From contig NZ_JBHZSG010000011.1 in NCBI RefSeq assembly GCF_043642205.1, positions 1 to 64,000 on the forward strand: 64,000 nucleotides of DNA, read 5' to 3'. The notes beneath the pieces are model-generated. The model did not search any database, was not told where the DNA came from, and saw only the letters and a list, made by a program, of their open reading frames with translations. Origin of the DNA: Thalassotalea_A litorea. GTDB taxonomy: Bacteria; Pseudomonadota; Gammaproteobacteria; Enterobacterales; Alteromonadaceae. The position numbers and the translations under genes were made by a program. Shown one piece after another: positions 42,490 through 51,655 of this stretch. Positions within the stretch are counted from its first letter, which is position 1. The number at the start of each line of letters is the position of its first letter.

Positions 42490-43527
42490 TTATTGTTCTT
42501 CGCTGGATAACAGCTTTAACAATTGCTCTTTTAAGTTTGGTGGAACCCGGTGAATCGTCAACGTTTCATTGGCAGGATTATACACTACATCCTGGCCAAA
42601 GTGACTACGTTCGAAGCTAATGCTGATTCCGGCACCATAACCTGAATATTTTGTGGCTTTATTGATGGTCGCCTGATCATGAGGAAACGATTCCTCCAAT
42701 GGGTAATCATTTTGCTGGCAAAACTGGTAGAAGGCGTCGCCATTGTCTTCATTTGGCAAAGCTTCAGATAATTCCTGCAACTTTACGTCCTGACCTAAGG
42801 TTTGTTGTTCTTTACAATAACTCAGCATTTCTTTACGTGTTTGCTGCTTTTCTTCAGCATTCAATTGCTGAACATTCACAAACTCTTCTACGGCACTGAT
42901 CAGTACCTGACTTTGTCGTTTAGGGTCAATGCCCTCTTCACAACCTAAAAAGTCCAGGAAAAAATCTGAGACTTTACGACCCGCACGGCCTTTGATGAAG
43001 GATATATAGCGAGATTTTTCGGCATTATCGACATACTCAAACAAATCGATGCGTACCGCTAATTGTAAGCGTGAGCTATCAATATGTTGATCGGACGAAA
43101 TATTTAACTCACCATCGACATAAAAGTGTTCAGTTACCGGTAACATGGCGACCAACAAATAACGGCCGGAGAGCATTTCGTAATGACAAGTTAGTAAATA
43201 ACCGGTTTCCGCCATGTCGTATTTTTCAAGTTCAGCCGCCAGCCCTTTGCTCACACGATCGCTAAATTCGTTAAAATCTAACTGTTCATTTAGATAATCA
43301 TCCAGGCTGTGATGAAATGGCATTGCCTCAGAAGGTTCTTGATTTTGCTTAAAACCACCATAGGCTTTTGAGCCCTTGGCATTGTAAATGGTGTGCAGAT
43401 CTTCGATGAAGGCGTTGATTTTTGGGGTAATAGCAACAGGAGCATCACCTGCGGTTATTGTCACCTGAGGGTCGTTCTCAGGCTTTGCGACAAAGCGCAA
43501 ATCAATTTTATTAATAATTAAACTCAT
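42490..43527 (-). CDS. yejK: Nucleoid-associated protein YejK (NdpA)
   Basis: A 345-residue protein of the YejK/NdpA family (E. coli 335), a spermidine-nucleoid-associated protein of unclear exact role. The start MSLIINKIDLRFV, the central RYISFIKGRAGRKVSDFFLDFLGCEEG and the C-terminal NEISFERSHFG-like segment (ISISFERSHFGQDVVYN) are typical. It is divergent from yejL-yejM across 76 bases, the same arrangement as in enterobacteria. Confidence 0.94.
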   Translation of the reverse strand: MSLIINKIDLRFVAKPENDPQVTITAGDAPVAITPKINAFIEDLHTIYNAKGSKAYGGFKQNQEPSEAMPFHHSLDDYLNEQLDFNEFSDRVSKGLAAELEKYDMAETGYLLTCHYEMLSGRYLLVAMLPVTEHFYVDGELNISSDQHIDSSRLQLAVRIDLFEYVDNAEKSRYISFIKGRAGRKVSDFFLDFLGCEEGIDPKRQSQVLISAVEEFVNVQQLNAEEKQQTRKEMLSYCKEQQTLGQDVKLQELSEALPNEDNGDAFYQFCQQNDYPLEESFPHDQATINKATKYSGYGAGISISFERSHFGQDVVYNPANETLTIHRVPPNLKEQLLKLLSSEEQ

Positions 43528-43603
43528 TGTCCGGGCCAGTTTTATCTTGAAGAAGCATTTGATAAACTAAAATTAATTTCAAATTCATCAGTATTTTAAA
43601 ATA

Positions 43604-43825
43604 ATGCCTATTGTATCTAAGTATTCGAACGAACGTGTAGAAAAAATTGTCCAAAATTTATTGGATAACCTCGTTGATCAGGAAGTTTCTACCGATTTGG
43701 CGCTTATGTGTCTTGGAAACACCTTATCTACGATCATCAACAATCAAGTACCCGAGGATAAGCGTCAAGCTATCGTCGAAAATTTCTGTCAGGCTTTAAC
43801 CCAGTCTGTAACTCAACAAAAATAA
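43604..43825 (+). CDS. yejL: YejL family protein (DUF1414)
   Basis: A 73-residue small protein of unknown function. MPIVSKYSNERVEKIVQNLLDNLVDQEV and ALMCLGNTLSTIINNQVP match the YejL family, which is nearly always found between yejK and yejM. It is 21 bases upstream of the yejM-like gene. Confidence 0.92.
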   Translation: MPIVSKYSNERVEKIVQNLLDNLVDQEVSTDLALMCLGNTLSTIINNQVPEDKRQAIVENFCQALTQSVTQQK

Positions 43826-43846
43826 TAATAAATAGAATCTAACAAT

Positions 43847-45526
43847 ATGGTTAGCACCGAAAATACCACCTACAGTAAACGTCTGTTGCAGCTGATTAGC
43901 TGGGGCCACTGGTTCACGTTTTTCAATATTATTGCGGCGATCGCAATATCCATTACTTATCTGGTGGTGGAAGGATCACCCGATGGCATCGTGGCAACGA
44001 TTTATATGTTGACCACCTGGATCAGTCATATGGCATTCCTGACATTTTTGGGGTTTGTCTTGTTGGTTTTTCCGCTGACTCTGCTCTTCCCGCGAATTCG
44101 TTTTATACGTGGCGCCGCGTCAGTGATTTTTACTCTGGTACTGACGGTATTGGTCATCGACAGTATTAGCTACAGTCAATTAGGCTATCACCTTAATTTG
44201 GACTCCAGCGGTAAAATTTTAAGCCTGTTAAAAGAGCAGTTTAGAGATTATCAGGTGCCTTTTTATTGGATAGTCGGTGTTTCACTGCTAGCCATTTTGG
44301 CGTTTGAGCTGTTGATCAGTAATTATTCGTGGAAACACCTCAAGCAATTACAGTTAAAAAGTTTTGGCCGCTATTTTACGCTGATCTGGGTGACATCCTT
44401 TTTTGTTAGTCACTTAACCCATATCTGGGCAGACGCCCGTTTAGAATACAGTGTGTTACGCCAGGACAATATGCTGCCGTTGTCGTATCCGACAACAGCA
44501 AAGACCTTGTTAACCAAATATGGTTTGGTCAATCAAGAGGGTTATATTAACCAACGCACTAAGCCAATGGCATTTAGTGTGAAAGTCCCCCAATACCCTG
44601 CTTTGGCTAACCAATGTACTCACCAACAGGACATAGACCGTTCGGTATTCATTTTACTGAATGATTCGCCATTAACCGACAAACAATCCAAACGTCTGTT
44701 AAGACGGTCTTCAGAAGGCGGACAACTGGTTACCAACCAGGTTGATGCATCGACGACAAACGATGCCTGGTTTAATCTGCTGTACAGTCTTCCGAGCGTA
44801 TACAAAGACGGTATTATTGCGCAAAACCAATCCCCGTTGTTATTACAGTGGTTAGAGCAAAACGAGTTAAGCCTGTCGCTGGCGATTATTGGCAATGACG
44901 TCCAAACCATGCCGAGCTGGCTAACCGACTTGTTTACCCAGACTCGCTATTTTGCAGACATTTCATCATTTGTTACCGCCAAGAAATTAAATAGTCTTTC
45001 GCCCGGCCTGTATGTGTTCTATTTTGCAGAGCCAGGGGATTACCAGTTTTCTCTGTTCAGTGACGCACTGTTACTTGCTCAGGAACAAAAACAGGAACAA
45101 GACATCGTTCTCATCAGTTCTTTAGGAAATAAATCTAAGGAGTCTCGTTTTACATCAAAACCTGGTGTCGTCATCTGGCCGCACAGTTCCACTAACGCCA
45201 TTACCGAACTTGCGTCACACATGGATATCCAACCAACCTTAATGAAACACTGGATACAGTGCGATATCGATCGCAAGTCTTATGCTAGTGGTCGAGACTT
45301 ATTTGATTTACCCGCAGATCGGGTGTTAGCAAATACCTTAGAAGATGGCATTGTGATTTTCCAGAAAGACAAAACCGTATTTGTCGATGACAAGGGCAAC
45401 TTTGAATCTTTTTCAAACCAACTAGATACTGTGTTATCAGAGGCTGATGATTTTCCACGTTTGATTGAGGGGGTAAAATTCATTAATCAATTTAGCGAGA
45501 CCAACAAACTCGATAAGCCGGAATAG
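43847..45526 (+). CDS. yejM: YejM/LapC-like inner membrane protein (DUF3413 plus sulfatase-fold domain)
   Basis: A 559-residue protein, close to E. coli YejM (586). It has five transmembrane segments in the first 200 residues (DUF3413), starting at LLQLISWGHWFTFFNIIAAI, followed by a periplasmic alkaline-phosphatase/sulfatase-fold domain. In E. coli YejM (PbgA/LapC) binds LapB and controls LpxC turnover and so LPS amount. The periplasmic domain here is strongly diverged: the usual sulfatase nucleophile motif is not recognisable, in line with a regulatory rather than enzymatic role. Confidence 0.88.
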   Translation: MVSTENTTYSKRLLQLISWGHWFTFFNIIAAIAISITYLVVEGSPDGIVATIYMLTTWISHMAFLTFLGFVLLVFPLTLLFPRIRFIRGAASVIFTLVLTVLVIDSISYSQLGYHLNLDSSGKILSLLKEQFRDYQVPFYWIVGVSLLAILAFELLISNYSWKHLKQLQLKSFGRYFTLIWVTSFFVSHLTHIWADARLEYSVLRQDNMLPLSYPTTAKTLLTKYGLVNQEGYINQRTKPMAFSVKVPQYPALANQCTHQQDIDRSVFILLNDSPLTDKQSKRLLRRSSEGGQLVTNQVDASTTNDAWFNLLYSLPSVYKDGIIAQNQSPLLLQWLEQNELSLSLAIIGNDVQTMPSWLTDLFTQTRYFADISSFVTAKKLNSLSPGLYVFYFAEPGDYQFSLFSDALLLAQEQKQEQDIVLISSLGNKSKESRFTSKPGVVIWPHSSTNAITELASHMDIQPTLMKHWIQCDIDRKSYASGRDLFDLPADRVLANTLEDGIVIFQKDKTVFVDDKGNFESFSNQLDTVLSEADDFPRLIEGVKFINQFSETNKLDKPE

Positions 45527-45640
45527 TGTTTGCCCTGTCGCTTTTTTGTATAAGCGGATAATTATTAGCCATTTGCACAAAATGATGCATTTATTGATTG
45601 CATTAAACAGGAATATCATTAACATACAACACCATAGAAT

Positions 45641-45717
45641 CGGGGTGTAGCGCAGTCTGGTAGCGCGTGCGTCTGGGGGACGTGAGGTCGCAGGTTCAAG
45701 TCCTGCCATCCCGACCA
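45641..45717 (+). tRNA. tRNA-Pro (anticodon GGG)
   Basis: A 77-base tRNA with encoded CCA. The acceptor stem CGGGGTG pairs with CATCCCG. The anticodon loop CTGGGGG gives GGG. The T loop GGTTCAAGTCC is intact. It lies 114 bases after yejM and is followed by a terminator. Confidence 0.96.
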
Positions 45718-45727
45718 TATTCTAGAC

Positions 45728-45754
45728 AAAGGCCCGCAATTGCGGGCCTTTGTT
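45728..45754 (+). terminator. Terminator after tRNA-Pro
   Basis: AAAGGCCCGCA and TGCGGGCCTTT form an 11-pair stem with almost no loop (AT centre), followed by TGTTGTTT. It could act in both directions and also end the convergent esterase transcript. Confidence 0.85.
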
Positions 45755-45785
45755 GTTTATCACTTTTAAAAAATATCAATAGCAG

Positions 45786-46733
45786 TTACTCGATTCCGAG
45801 TAAAAAAACCAGTGGCACTTCTAAGCGTTTGCGCCAGGCATCTTCGCTGTGTGCGTCACCCGGGTAAACATGGGTCTGCCAATTCTGATCGCTATAGCCA
45901 TTTTTGACCATGATTTTATCAACTTCTTTTTGTAATTCTGGATACATGGTATCGAGAGTTTGATCGCCGTGATCAAAATAGATTTTATGTGTCTTTGCTG
46001 ATGGCAGGTAACCATCCAGGTACTGGTAAAATGCTAATGGTATCGGATTGTTGTTCATGGTGAAAATACCGGGCCAATGGGTAGACAAACACGCTGCTCC
46101 CGAAAATACTGAAGGATATTCCAGCATCGCATAGGCAGATATTAGCCCGCCCATACTCGACCCCATGACAAACGTAGAAGCCTTATCAGTGGCAACGCTA
46201 TAGTTTGCGTCAATATATGGCTTTAACTCATACACTAAAAACTTAAGGTATTGATCGGAAATTACTGGTTCTGAAAACACTGGATTTCCGTTTTCCCGAG
46301 CCGCTTGATAAATCCGTTTTTTATCTTGCGCGGTGAGACTAGCGAAGGGTTTTTGCGGAAAATATTCACTATGGCGCCATTTACCGCCATTATCGATACC
46401 AACCACAATAAAAGGCCTGGTCTTACCTTCTTTCATTAATCTTGCGGCAGTTTCATCGACCCCCCACTCCTGATTGTTCCAACTATTGTTGCTATCAAAT
46501 AACATTTGGCCATCGTGCATATACAAAACGGCATACTCAGTGTCATTGTTATAACCATTGGGTTTCCATATCTGTACCCGTCTGGCATTGACGTAGTCTG
46601 ATTTAAACATGTCAATGGTATCTAACGTACCACTCGAGACATTATCCTGGGCGTTTGCACCATGAACCAGGCAAAGCGTCAATAGCATCCATAAAAAGCT
46701 AAGGGTACTCAAATAACAACGTAATCTACTCAT
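45786..46733 (-). CDS. Exported alpha/beta hydrolase, esterase D / enterochelin-esterase-like
   Basis: A 315-residue putative esterase (PF00756 type) with a signal peptide ending near VHGANA. The nucleophile elbow GSSMGG, the preceding VLYMHDGQMLFD segment and the C-terminal His in PGDAHSEDAW are in place, so a working Ser-Asp-His set is likely. Possible substrates are siderophore esters or other acylated compounds; nothing nearby decides. It overlaps the upstream hydrolase by 4 bases. Confidence 0.87.
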   Translation of the reverse strand: MSRLRCYLSTLSFLWMLLTLCLVHGANAQDNVSSGTLDTIDMFKSDYVNARRVQIWKPNGYNNDTEYAVLYMHDGQMLFDSNNSWNNQEWGVDETAARLMKEGKTRPFIVVGIDNGGKWRHSEYFPQKPFASLTAQDKKRIYQAARENGNPVFSEPVISDQYLKFLVYELKPYIDANYSVATDKASTFVMGSSMGGLISAYAMLEYPSVFSGAACLSTHWPGIFTMNNNPIPLAFYQYLDGYLPSAKTHKIYFDHGDQTLDTMYPELQKEVDKIMVKNGYSDQNWQTHVYPGDAHSEDAWRKRLEVPLVFLLGIE

Positions 46734-47680
46734 AAATCGGTTATTGCTCCATTTGTTGTACCCGGGGTCAGGAAAAATTCAGCAATGAGGGGGTTCACTT
46801 TATTTGCGCTTTCGTAGTGTAATGCATGTCCCGCATTATTAATGGTAATACTTTTATTGGATTTGCCTAAGGCCTTAGCAACGACTTCTTGGTTTTTCAC
46901 CGGAAACACATTATCTTCGCTGCCCCAGATCAACATGCTGTCGAGACGAAACTGATCTACGGCTCTAAAATCCGCCATAGGATCGGTTTGTAAATAGTCT
47001 CTGGCGGTTGCCAATAGAGCCGCGCGAAACCCTGTATACTGCATTTGATTTTGGTATTTTTCATTCCATAAAGGATAGCTGTCCGGCTCTATAAAGTCAT
47101 CGGACTGAGACTCGGCCATTGACGGGATCACAAAACTGTACGCCAGGTAGTCACCTAATATCGGATATTTTAATGGGCCTATGTCAATAGGCTGATGGAA
47201 CGGTGCAAGTAACACGAGTTTATTAACTTTATGGGGGTATTCAGATGAAAACGCGCTAACAATGGCACCACCCATAGATAACCCCACAAGATTTACTTTT
47301 TCGTTAATATTCAATTCAAAAAGCAAGTCATTAAGTTGGCCGACAAACAATGCTCTATCGTAGCGGTTATGTTCTCTGGATGAATAGCCACGACCGAAAA
47401 GATCAAAAGTTAGGACTCTAAACCCTCGTGCAATTAAATAGGGAACGGTCTTATCCCAGGTATAAGATGGCACACTGTAACCGTGGACCAGTACGACTAA
47501 AGGATCTTCTTCCCGGCCGTAGACTTGGTAATGGGTAAAACCAAGCGCGGTTTTGGCAATCTTACCGCCGGAGGTGATCTCAAAAGGTTTAAGAGCATGA
47601 CGTTCTTGATTTAACCAAATAGGCAGACCTAGTAAACCGATTAAAACTACTACCAGAGTTATCCACAAAATTCTTTTCAT
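46730..47680 (-). CDS. Membrane-anchored alpha/beta hydrolase
   Basis: A 316-residue alpha/beta hydrolase. An N-terminal hydrophobic segment (about 4-22) acts as signal or anchor. Motifs are the oxyanion VHGYSVPSYTW, nucleophile GLSMGG, acid GSEDNVFP and catalytic His NAGHALHYE. Likely an esterase or lipase-like enzyme in the periplasm. It is the first gene of a two-gene unit with the esterase at 45786. Confidence 0.87.
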   Translation of the reverse strand: MKRILWITLVVVLIGLLGLPIWLNQERHALKPFEITSGGKIAKTALGFTHYQVYGREEDPLVVLVHGYSVPSYTWDKTVPYLIARGFRVLTFDLFGRGYSSREHNRYDRALFVGQLNDLLFELNINEKVNLVGLSMGGAIVSAFSSEYPHKVNKLVLLAPFHQPIDIGPLKYPILGDYLAYSFVIPSMAESQSDDFIEPDSYPLWNEKYQNQMQYTGFRAALLATARDYLQTDPMADFRAVDQFRLDSMLIWGSEDNVFPVKNQEVVAKALGKSNKSITINNAGHALHYESANKVNPLIAEFFLTPGTTNGAITDL

Positions 47681-47905
47681 GATCTTTTCTCTTTCCCTGT
47701 ATTAAATTTAATCTATCAAATCAGCAATAAATAGCAAATCGGACAACAAATTATTCTCCAAAGATGTTGGTGCATATGGCTTTTCGCGATATATAACGCA
47801 CGTTCAACACACTGGGGTTATCAACTGGCTAAAATGATCCCATGTGATCCTCCAGTCTATTTATTAACCACCAAATCTAGCTTATACACATAGTAGGTAC
47901 TTACA

Positions 47906-47992
47906 TGGAGTTGCCGGGGTTATATTGCTCGAGCTTGTGGAGTTATAAGGGTTATCTTGCGAAAGCTTGCTGGAGTTGTTAGGGTTATCACA
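47906..47992 (+). repeat. Three imperfect direct repeats before the HicB-like gene
   Basis: Units at 47906-47937, 47938-47970 and 47971-47992 (partial) each contain TGGAGTT, then GGGTTAT, and in the first two a GCTTG end, with a period of 32-33 bases. They end 24 bases before the HicB-like start. They could be operator copies for an autoregulated antitoxin; this is inference. Confidence 0.65.
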
Positions 47993-48015
47993 AATTCACT
48001 GAAAATGGCTTTAAT

Positions 48016-48423
48016 ATGCGCTACCCCATTGTTTTGCTTTATCTGAATCAAGAACAAAAATACTTAATACAAGTACCGGATATTCCAGGGTGTCAATGCT
48101 ATGCTTCTTCGATGGATAAAGGCCTCGACGAGATACTTTTTGCCATTGAAGATCATTTAACCCTGATGGCTGAATACGGTCAGTCGATCCCTACCCCTCA
48201 ATCATTTGAAACTCATGTAGGAAAACATGACTATCGTGGTGGTATCTGGGCTATCGTTGATATTGATATCACCCCGTTTTTAGGTAAAAGTCATAAAATC
48301 AATGTGACTCTGCCTGAGTTATTGATTAAAAAAATCGATAATCTGGTTGCATCGAATCCTGAATATAAAACCCGCTCAGGCTTTCTCGCTAAGGCAGCCA
48401 TCAATGAATTACAAAAAGCGTGA
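48016..48423 (+). CDS. hicB: HicB-like antitoxin without a HicA partner
   Basis: A 135-residue HicB-family protein. The N-terminal partial RNase-H-like domain (YPIVLLYLNQEQKYLIQVPDIPGCQCYASSMDKGLDEILFAIEDHL) is followed by a C-terminal ribbon-helix-helix-like segment (INVTLPELLIKKIDNLV...TRSGFLAKAAINEL) for DNA binding. Normally a hicA toxin gene of 60-80 codons sits next to it; I see none on either side. It is followed by pepE after 8 bases. It may be a domesticated regulator. Confidence 0.85.
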   Translation: MRYPIVLLYLNQEQKYLIQVPDIPGCQCYASSMDKGLDEILFAIEDHLTLMAEYGQSIPTPQSFETHVGKHDYRGGIWAIVDIDITPFLGKSHKINVTLPELLIKKIDNLVASNPEYKTRSGFLAKAAINELQKA

Positions 48424-48431
48424 GGTTCGCG

Positions 48432-49133
48432 ATGAATAAAAGTCTTTTACTGCTCAGTAGTTCGAGAGTTGGCTCGACAAAATACCTGGAACACGCTCTA
48501 GCTTGGATCGATGAGCATTTAAGTGGTACCAGAGAGTTACTGTTTGTACCGTACGCTGGTGTTGCGATCAGTTATGATGAATATACTGACATGGTGCAAA
48601 CTGCATTATCTGAGATAGGGGTAAAAGTGACAGGTATTCATCAAATTGAAGATGCCAGACAGGCCGTTGCAGATGCTAAAGCCATTGCTATCGGTGGTGG
48701 TAACACCTTTCATCTATTACACCAGTTATACCAACATGATTTAATGGCGATTATTTCCGAGCGTGTTAACCAGGGGATTCCGTATATTGGTTGGAGTGCG
48801 GGCTCGAATGTGGCAGGAATTAGCATTCGTACCACAAACGATATGCCTATTATTGAACCGCCTGCTTTTCAAGCATTGCAATTATTGCCGGTGCAAATCA
48901 ATCCGCATTACACTGATTACATCGCACCGGGACATAATGGCGAAACACGAGAACAAAGATTACAGGAATTTATGGTGGTCGAACCTGACACCTCCGTCTT
49001 AGCGATTGTTGAGGGAACGGCATTGCATCTTGATAAGGCGAAGCTGTCATTACTCGGAAGCCAAAACGGTTGGCATTTTAAAAGTGGTAACAAAACACCG
49101 TTATTTGCGGGTAACGAAATCAATATCGATTGA
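48432..49133 (+). CDS. pepE: Dipeptidase E (alpha-aspartyl dipeptidase)
   Basis: A 233-residue S51 peptidase that cleaves Asp-X dipeptides in the cytosol. The nucleophile Ser122 is in GWSAGSN, preceded by AIGGGNTFHLL. The His is in INPHYTDY, and the third residue lies in the following acidic loop. Start ATG 48432 has GAGG 6 bases before it; a start at 48420 would overlap hicB. It probably shares a transcript with the hicB-like gene. Confidence 0.93.
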   Translation: MNKSLLLLSSSRVGSTKYLEHALAWIDEHLSGTRELLFVPYAGVAISYDEYTDMVQTALSEIGVKVTGIHQIEDARQAVADAKAIAIGGGNTFHLLHQLYQHDLMAIISERVNQGIPYIGWSAGSNVAGISIRTTNDMPIIEPPAFQALQLLPVQINPHYTDYIAPGHNGETREQRLQEFMVVEPDTSVLAIVEGTALHLDKAKLSLLGSQNGWHFKSGNKTPLFAGNEINID

Positions 49134-49297
49134 ACCGTGCTTAGATTTTGCGACGTACGCGCTAAGAGCACGTTAACGAGTTTCGCGTATACAAGAGCCA
49201 ACAACGCCATGCCTGTTTGATTTGTTTTGCTGGGAATTAGTTGAATTAGTTGTTGGCTTTATAAACCAGGCGATGTTCAATAAAAGTCGCTAGGTAA

Positions 49298-50053
49298 TTA
49301 GTTTGACTGACGGTTAATTTTTCCGTTTTCCGTTTCTTTGTATTTCGCCTCTACATCTACAAATACATTGCCACCGCCATCAATCAATTCACCACCTTTT
49401 TCAACCCAAAAACCCGTTTTCGAAAATTCAAAGTAGTTATCTTTAGCGAGTCCTTTGCCGCCAGTTACTTTAATCGCATGTTTGGAATTAAACACTTTGT
49501 TGTTTTCAAATAGGATGTTTTTAGCATCTTCCTTTATCCTGACAGCCTTGGCACAGAAGTAAAATTCATTATTTTTAATCACAATGCCATTGCCTCGGGT
49601 AAGTTGAATGGCTTTGTCTTCACACGCATAAAACTTAGAATTAATAATTGTAATATTTTCTCGCTGTGGGGACGTTTTACTTTTTGAGATTGAAATGGCA
49701 TCCTCACAGACATCAACGTTCACAATGCCATCGATGGTGACATCAGACCCTTTAATGTGGATACCGTCTGGCGCATTTTCCATCCATACATTTTTGAGTG
49801 TTGCACTGGCAAAAACCTCAAACATCGCAGGCATGCCCTCTTTCTGCGAACAATCACCTGCACCAATCCATTTGTATAAATTGCCATTACCGTCAAAAAC
49901 CTCACCAGGCTTAACGGTGATGGTTTCACTAACCTCGATGGTGTTACCTTTGAAATCAGGAAAGTTAGCATAATCGATCGGCCCAGCAGCCAATGCGAAC
50001 CATGACGGCAGTAACATCGATACCGATAAGATTTGAAGGGCCTTGAAAACCAT
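49298..50053 (-). CDS. Secreted pectate lyase-like protein (PL3 family)
   Basis: A 251-residue exported right-handed beta-helix protein. After a signal peptide ending near FALAAG, the family 3 pectate lyase signature is seen: DGIHIKG, then VNVDVCEDAISISKSK, close to the PL3 DGIH and W-x-D-V-x-E-D-A motifs, followed by EDKAIQLTRGNGIVIKNN. It should cleave de-esterified pectin by beta-elimination with calcium. No other pectin-degradation gene, transporter or regulator is nearby. Confidence 0.85.
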   Translation of the reverse strand: MVFKALQILSVSMLLPSWFALAAGPIDYANFPDFKGNTIEVSETITVKPGEVFDGNGNLYKWIGAGDCSQKEGMPAMFEVFASATLKNVWMENAPDGIHIKGSDVTIDGIVNVDVCEDAISISKSKTSPQRENITIINSKFYACEDKAIQLTRGNGIVIKNNEFYFCAKAVRIKEDAKNILFENNKVFNSKHAIKVTGGKGLAKDNYFEFSKTGFWVEKGGELIDGGGNVFVDVEAKYKETENGKINRQSN

Positions 50054-50359
50054 GTAGAAAATCCTTATGAATTGGCGCTCTATCCATTAAAGGTGATAAC
50101 ACAGGTAGTACCATTACCACTTTGATAACAAAGTTTCTGCGCTTGATGTTAATTGCTTGATTTCAATTACTTGAAGATACCTTGCGCGAATCCGTATTTA
50201 CACAAAATGCTTAACGTGACAACACTAACCAATACTGTCAAAAGGGTCACACAAGGTCAATATACAACAGTGGTTAAGATTGCAATAACCATTATAAGAC
50301 AATTGGTTACCTTAAAACATCACACAGGACTTAGGTGAGTGAATTTACGTGAAATGTGA
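50054..50359. other. Intergenic region between minus-strand genes
   Basis: About 306 bases, AT-rich, presumably holding the pectate lyase promoter. No gene, repeat or strong hairpin was seen. A 61-codon frame inside it on the plus strand has no support. Confidence 0.4.
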
Positions 50360-50869
50360 CTACATTTCTTCGATGATTTTTACGATCTTGAGTTTATTGT
50401 CCAGCTGCTCCACCTCGTACGTGGCCCAGACTTTTTTACGAGTTGCTCTTGAATAGCTAACAACATTAAACTGACCTGATGTAGGCGATGTCACGATGTG
50501 GTTATAGATCTGAACATCCAGATATTTCAGATATTCTTTGTACTTGTGGTTGGGCGTTATTTTTTCCTGAAGCTGCAAATACTCGTTTTTATTGTAAACC
50601 ATGGAAACGCCTTGGGCACTGGAGCCAAGGTTTACTTCGACAATGAGATCTTCGGATAAAAATGCCTGTAGATAATTAGGGGATTGATAAGATAACTCGT
50701 GCAGATGGCTACTAAATGCTTCAAGTGTTGCAAGGGAGATCGTATCTGCCCGAGTGGCAAACGAAAATATGTAAGTCGTAATCCATAGGGATAAAATGAA
50801 TATCCCTTTCGCTTTATGTTGGCTACTAAAAATCAATATCTGATTTATTCCTTTATCGGGCCATAACAA
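50360..50869 (-). CDS. Small exported protein, SnoaL/NTF2-like shape, function unknown
   Basis: A 169-residue protein with a hydrophobic signal-like stretch (about 22-42, ending near ATRADT). The rest (LATLEAFSSHLHEL...YLQAFLSEDLIVEVN...KKVWATYEVEQLDNKLKIVKIIEEM) has the helix-then-sheet order of NTF2-like proteins. No catalytic residues are evident. No ribosome site is clear at ATG 50869 and the start may be further in. It lies downstream of bioD in the same direction but with a 72-base gap. Confidence 0.55.
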   Translation of the reverse strand: MLWPDKGINQILIFSSQHKAKGIFILSLWITTYIFSFATRADTISLATLEAFSSHLHELSYQSPNYLQAFLSEDLIVEVNLGSSAQGVSMVYNKNEYLQLQEKITPNHKYKEYLKYLDVQIYNHIVTSPTSGQFNVVSYSRATRKKVWATYEVEQLDNKLKIVKIIEEM

Positions 50870-50941
50870 TGATGCAAAACTCGCTTCATTGCGACTTTTT
50901 CTCGCCTGTTTAAACCCATCCTAATAAAATCAATATTGATG

Positions 50942-51649
50942 TCAATTATCTTTTGCTTTTAGCGTGTTAAAAACTAACGCCTGGTGCAACGCGTTTTCAT
51001 CGTCTGAGTACGCCAATTCCCCGAGGCAAGGAGCGTTAATCGCGGCTTTCAAGAAAGCCACGTTCTCTGCATGGTTGCTCATTTTTTCGGGTTGCGCCTG
51101 ATTGGCGACCCAGCCAATCACTTTAACGCCGTCATTCATTAACGTTTGATAGGTTAAGATGGCGTGATTTAAACAACCGAGTTTCATCCCGACAACAAGA
51201 ATGACGGGCATCCGTTCTTGCACGACAAATTCTGATAAAAATTCAGAATCGTTTAATGGAAGTCTCCAGCCGCCAGCACCTTCGACGATGCAGATATCGG
51301 CATTGTGTGGGGTTAAATCATGAAAATTTTTCGCGACCGTCGCGACACTTAAACAAACGCCCTGCTGTGCCGCAGCAATGTGCGGCGCTATCGGCGGTTC
51401 AAAGGCGATAGGATTAATTTGCGATAATGTCTGTCCTGCATTTGCGGCCGCTTTTAAACACAGTGCGTCTTCATTTTGCCATTCGCCATCACGCCAACAA
51501 CAACCCGCGGAGATCGGCTTAAAAGCCGCTACGGTTCTATTATTTTTAACCAGCAAGCGGATGAGCTTGTCGCTCACATAGGTTTTTCCTGCGTCAGTAT
51601 CGGTCGCGGTTATAAATATTGACTGTGGTTTGGACTGAGGATTTGACAT
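50942..51649 (-). CDS. bioD: Dethiobiotin synthetase
   Basis: Forms the ureido ring of dethiobiotin from 7,8-diaminopelargonate, CO2 and ATP. It has 235 residues. The P-loop is TATDTDAGKTYVS (9-21; the usual GTDTxVGKT is slightly altered). The segments VEGAGGWRLPL and PVILVVGMKLGCLNHAILT are typical. It is the last of the bioBFCD genes, 6 bases after bioC. Confidence 0.95.
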   Translation of the reverse strand: MSNPQSKPQSIFITATDTDAGKTYVSDKLIRLLVKNNRTVAAFKPISAGCCWRDGEWQNEDALCLKAAANAGQTLSQINPIAFEPPIAPHIAAAQQGVCLSVATVAKNFHDLTPHNADICIVEGAGGWRLPLNDSEFLSEFVVQERMPVILVVGMKLGCLNHAILTYQTLMNDGVKVIGWVANQAQPEKMSNHAENVAFLKAAINAPCLGELAYSDDENALHQALVFNTLKAKDN

Positions 51650-51655
51650 AACTGA

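Noticed and set aside
48016..48423. A complete HicAB toxin-antitoxin system
   Set aside because: No HicA-like frame was found on either side of the HicB-like gene.
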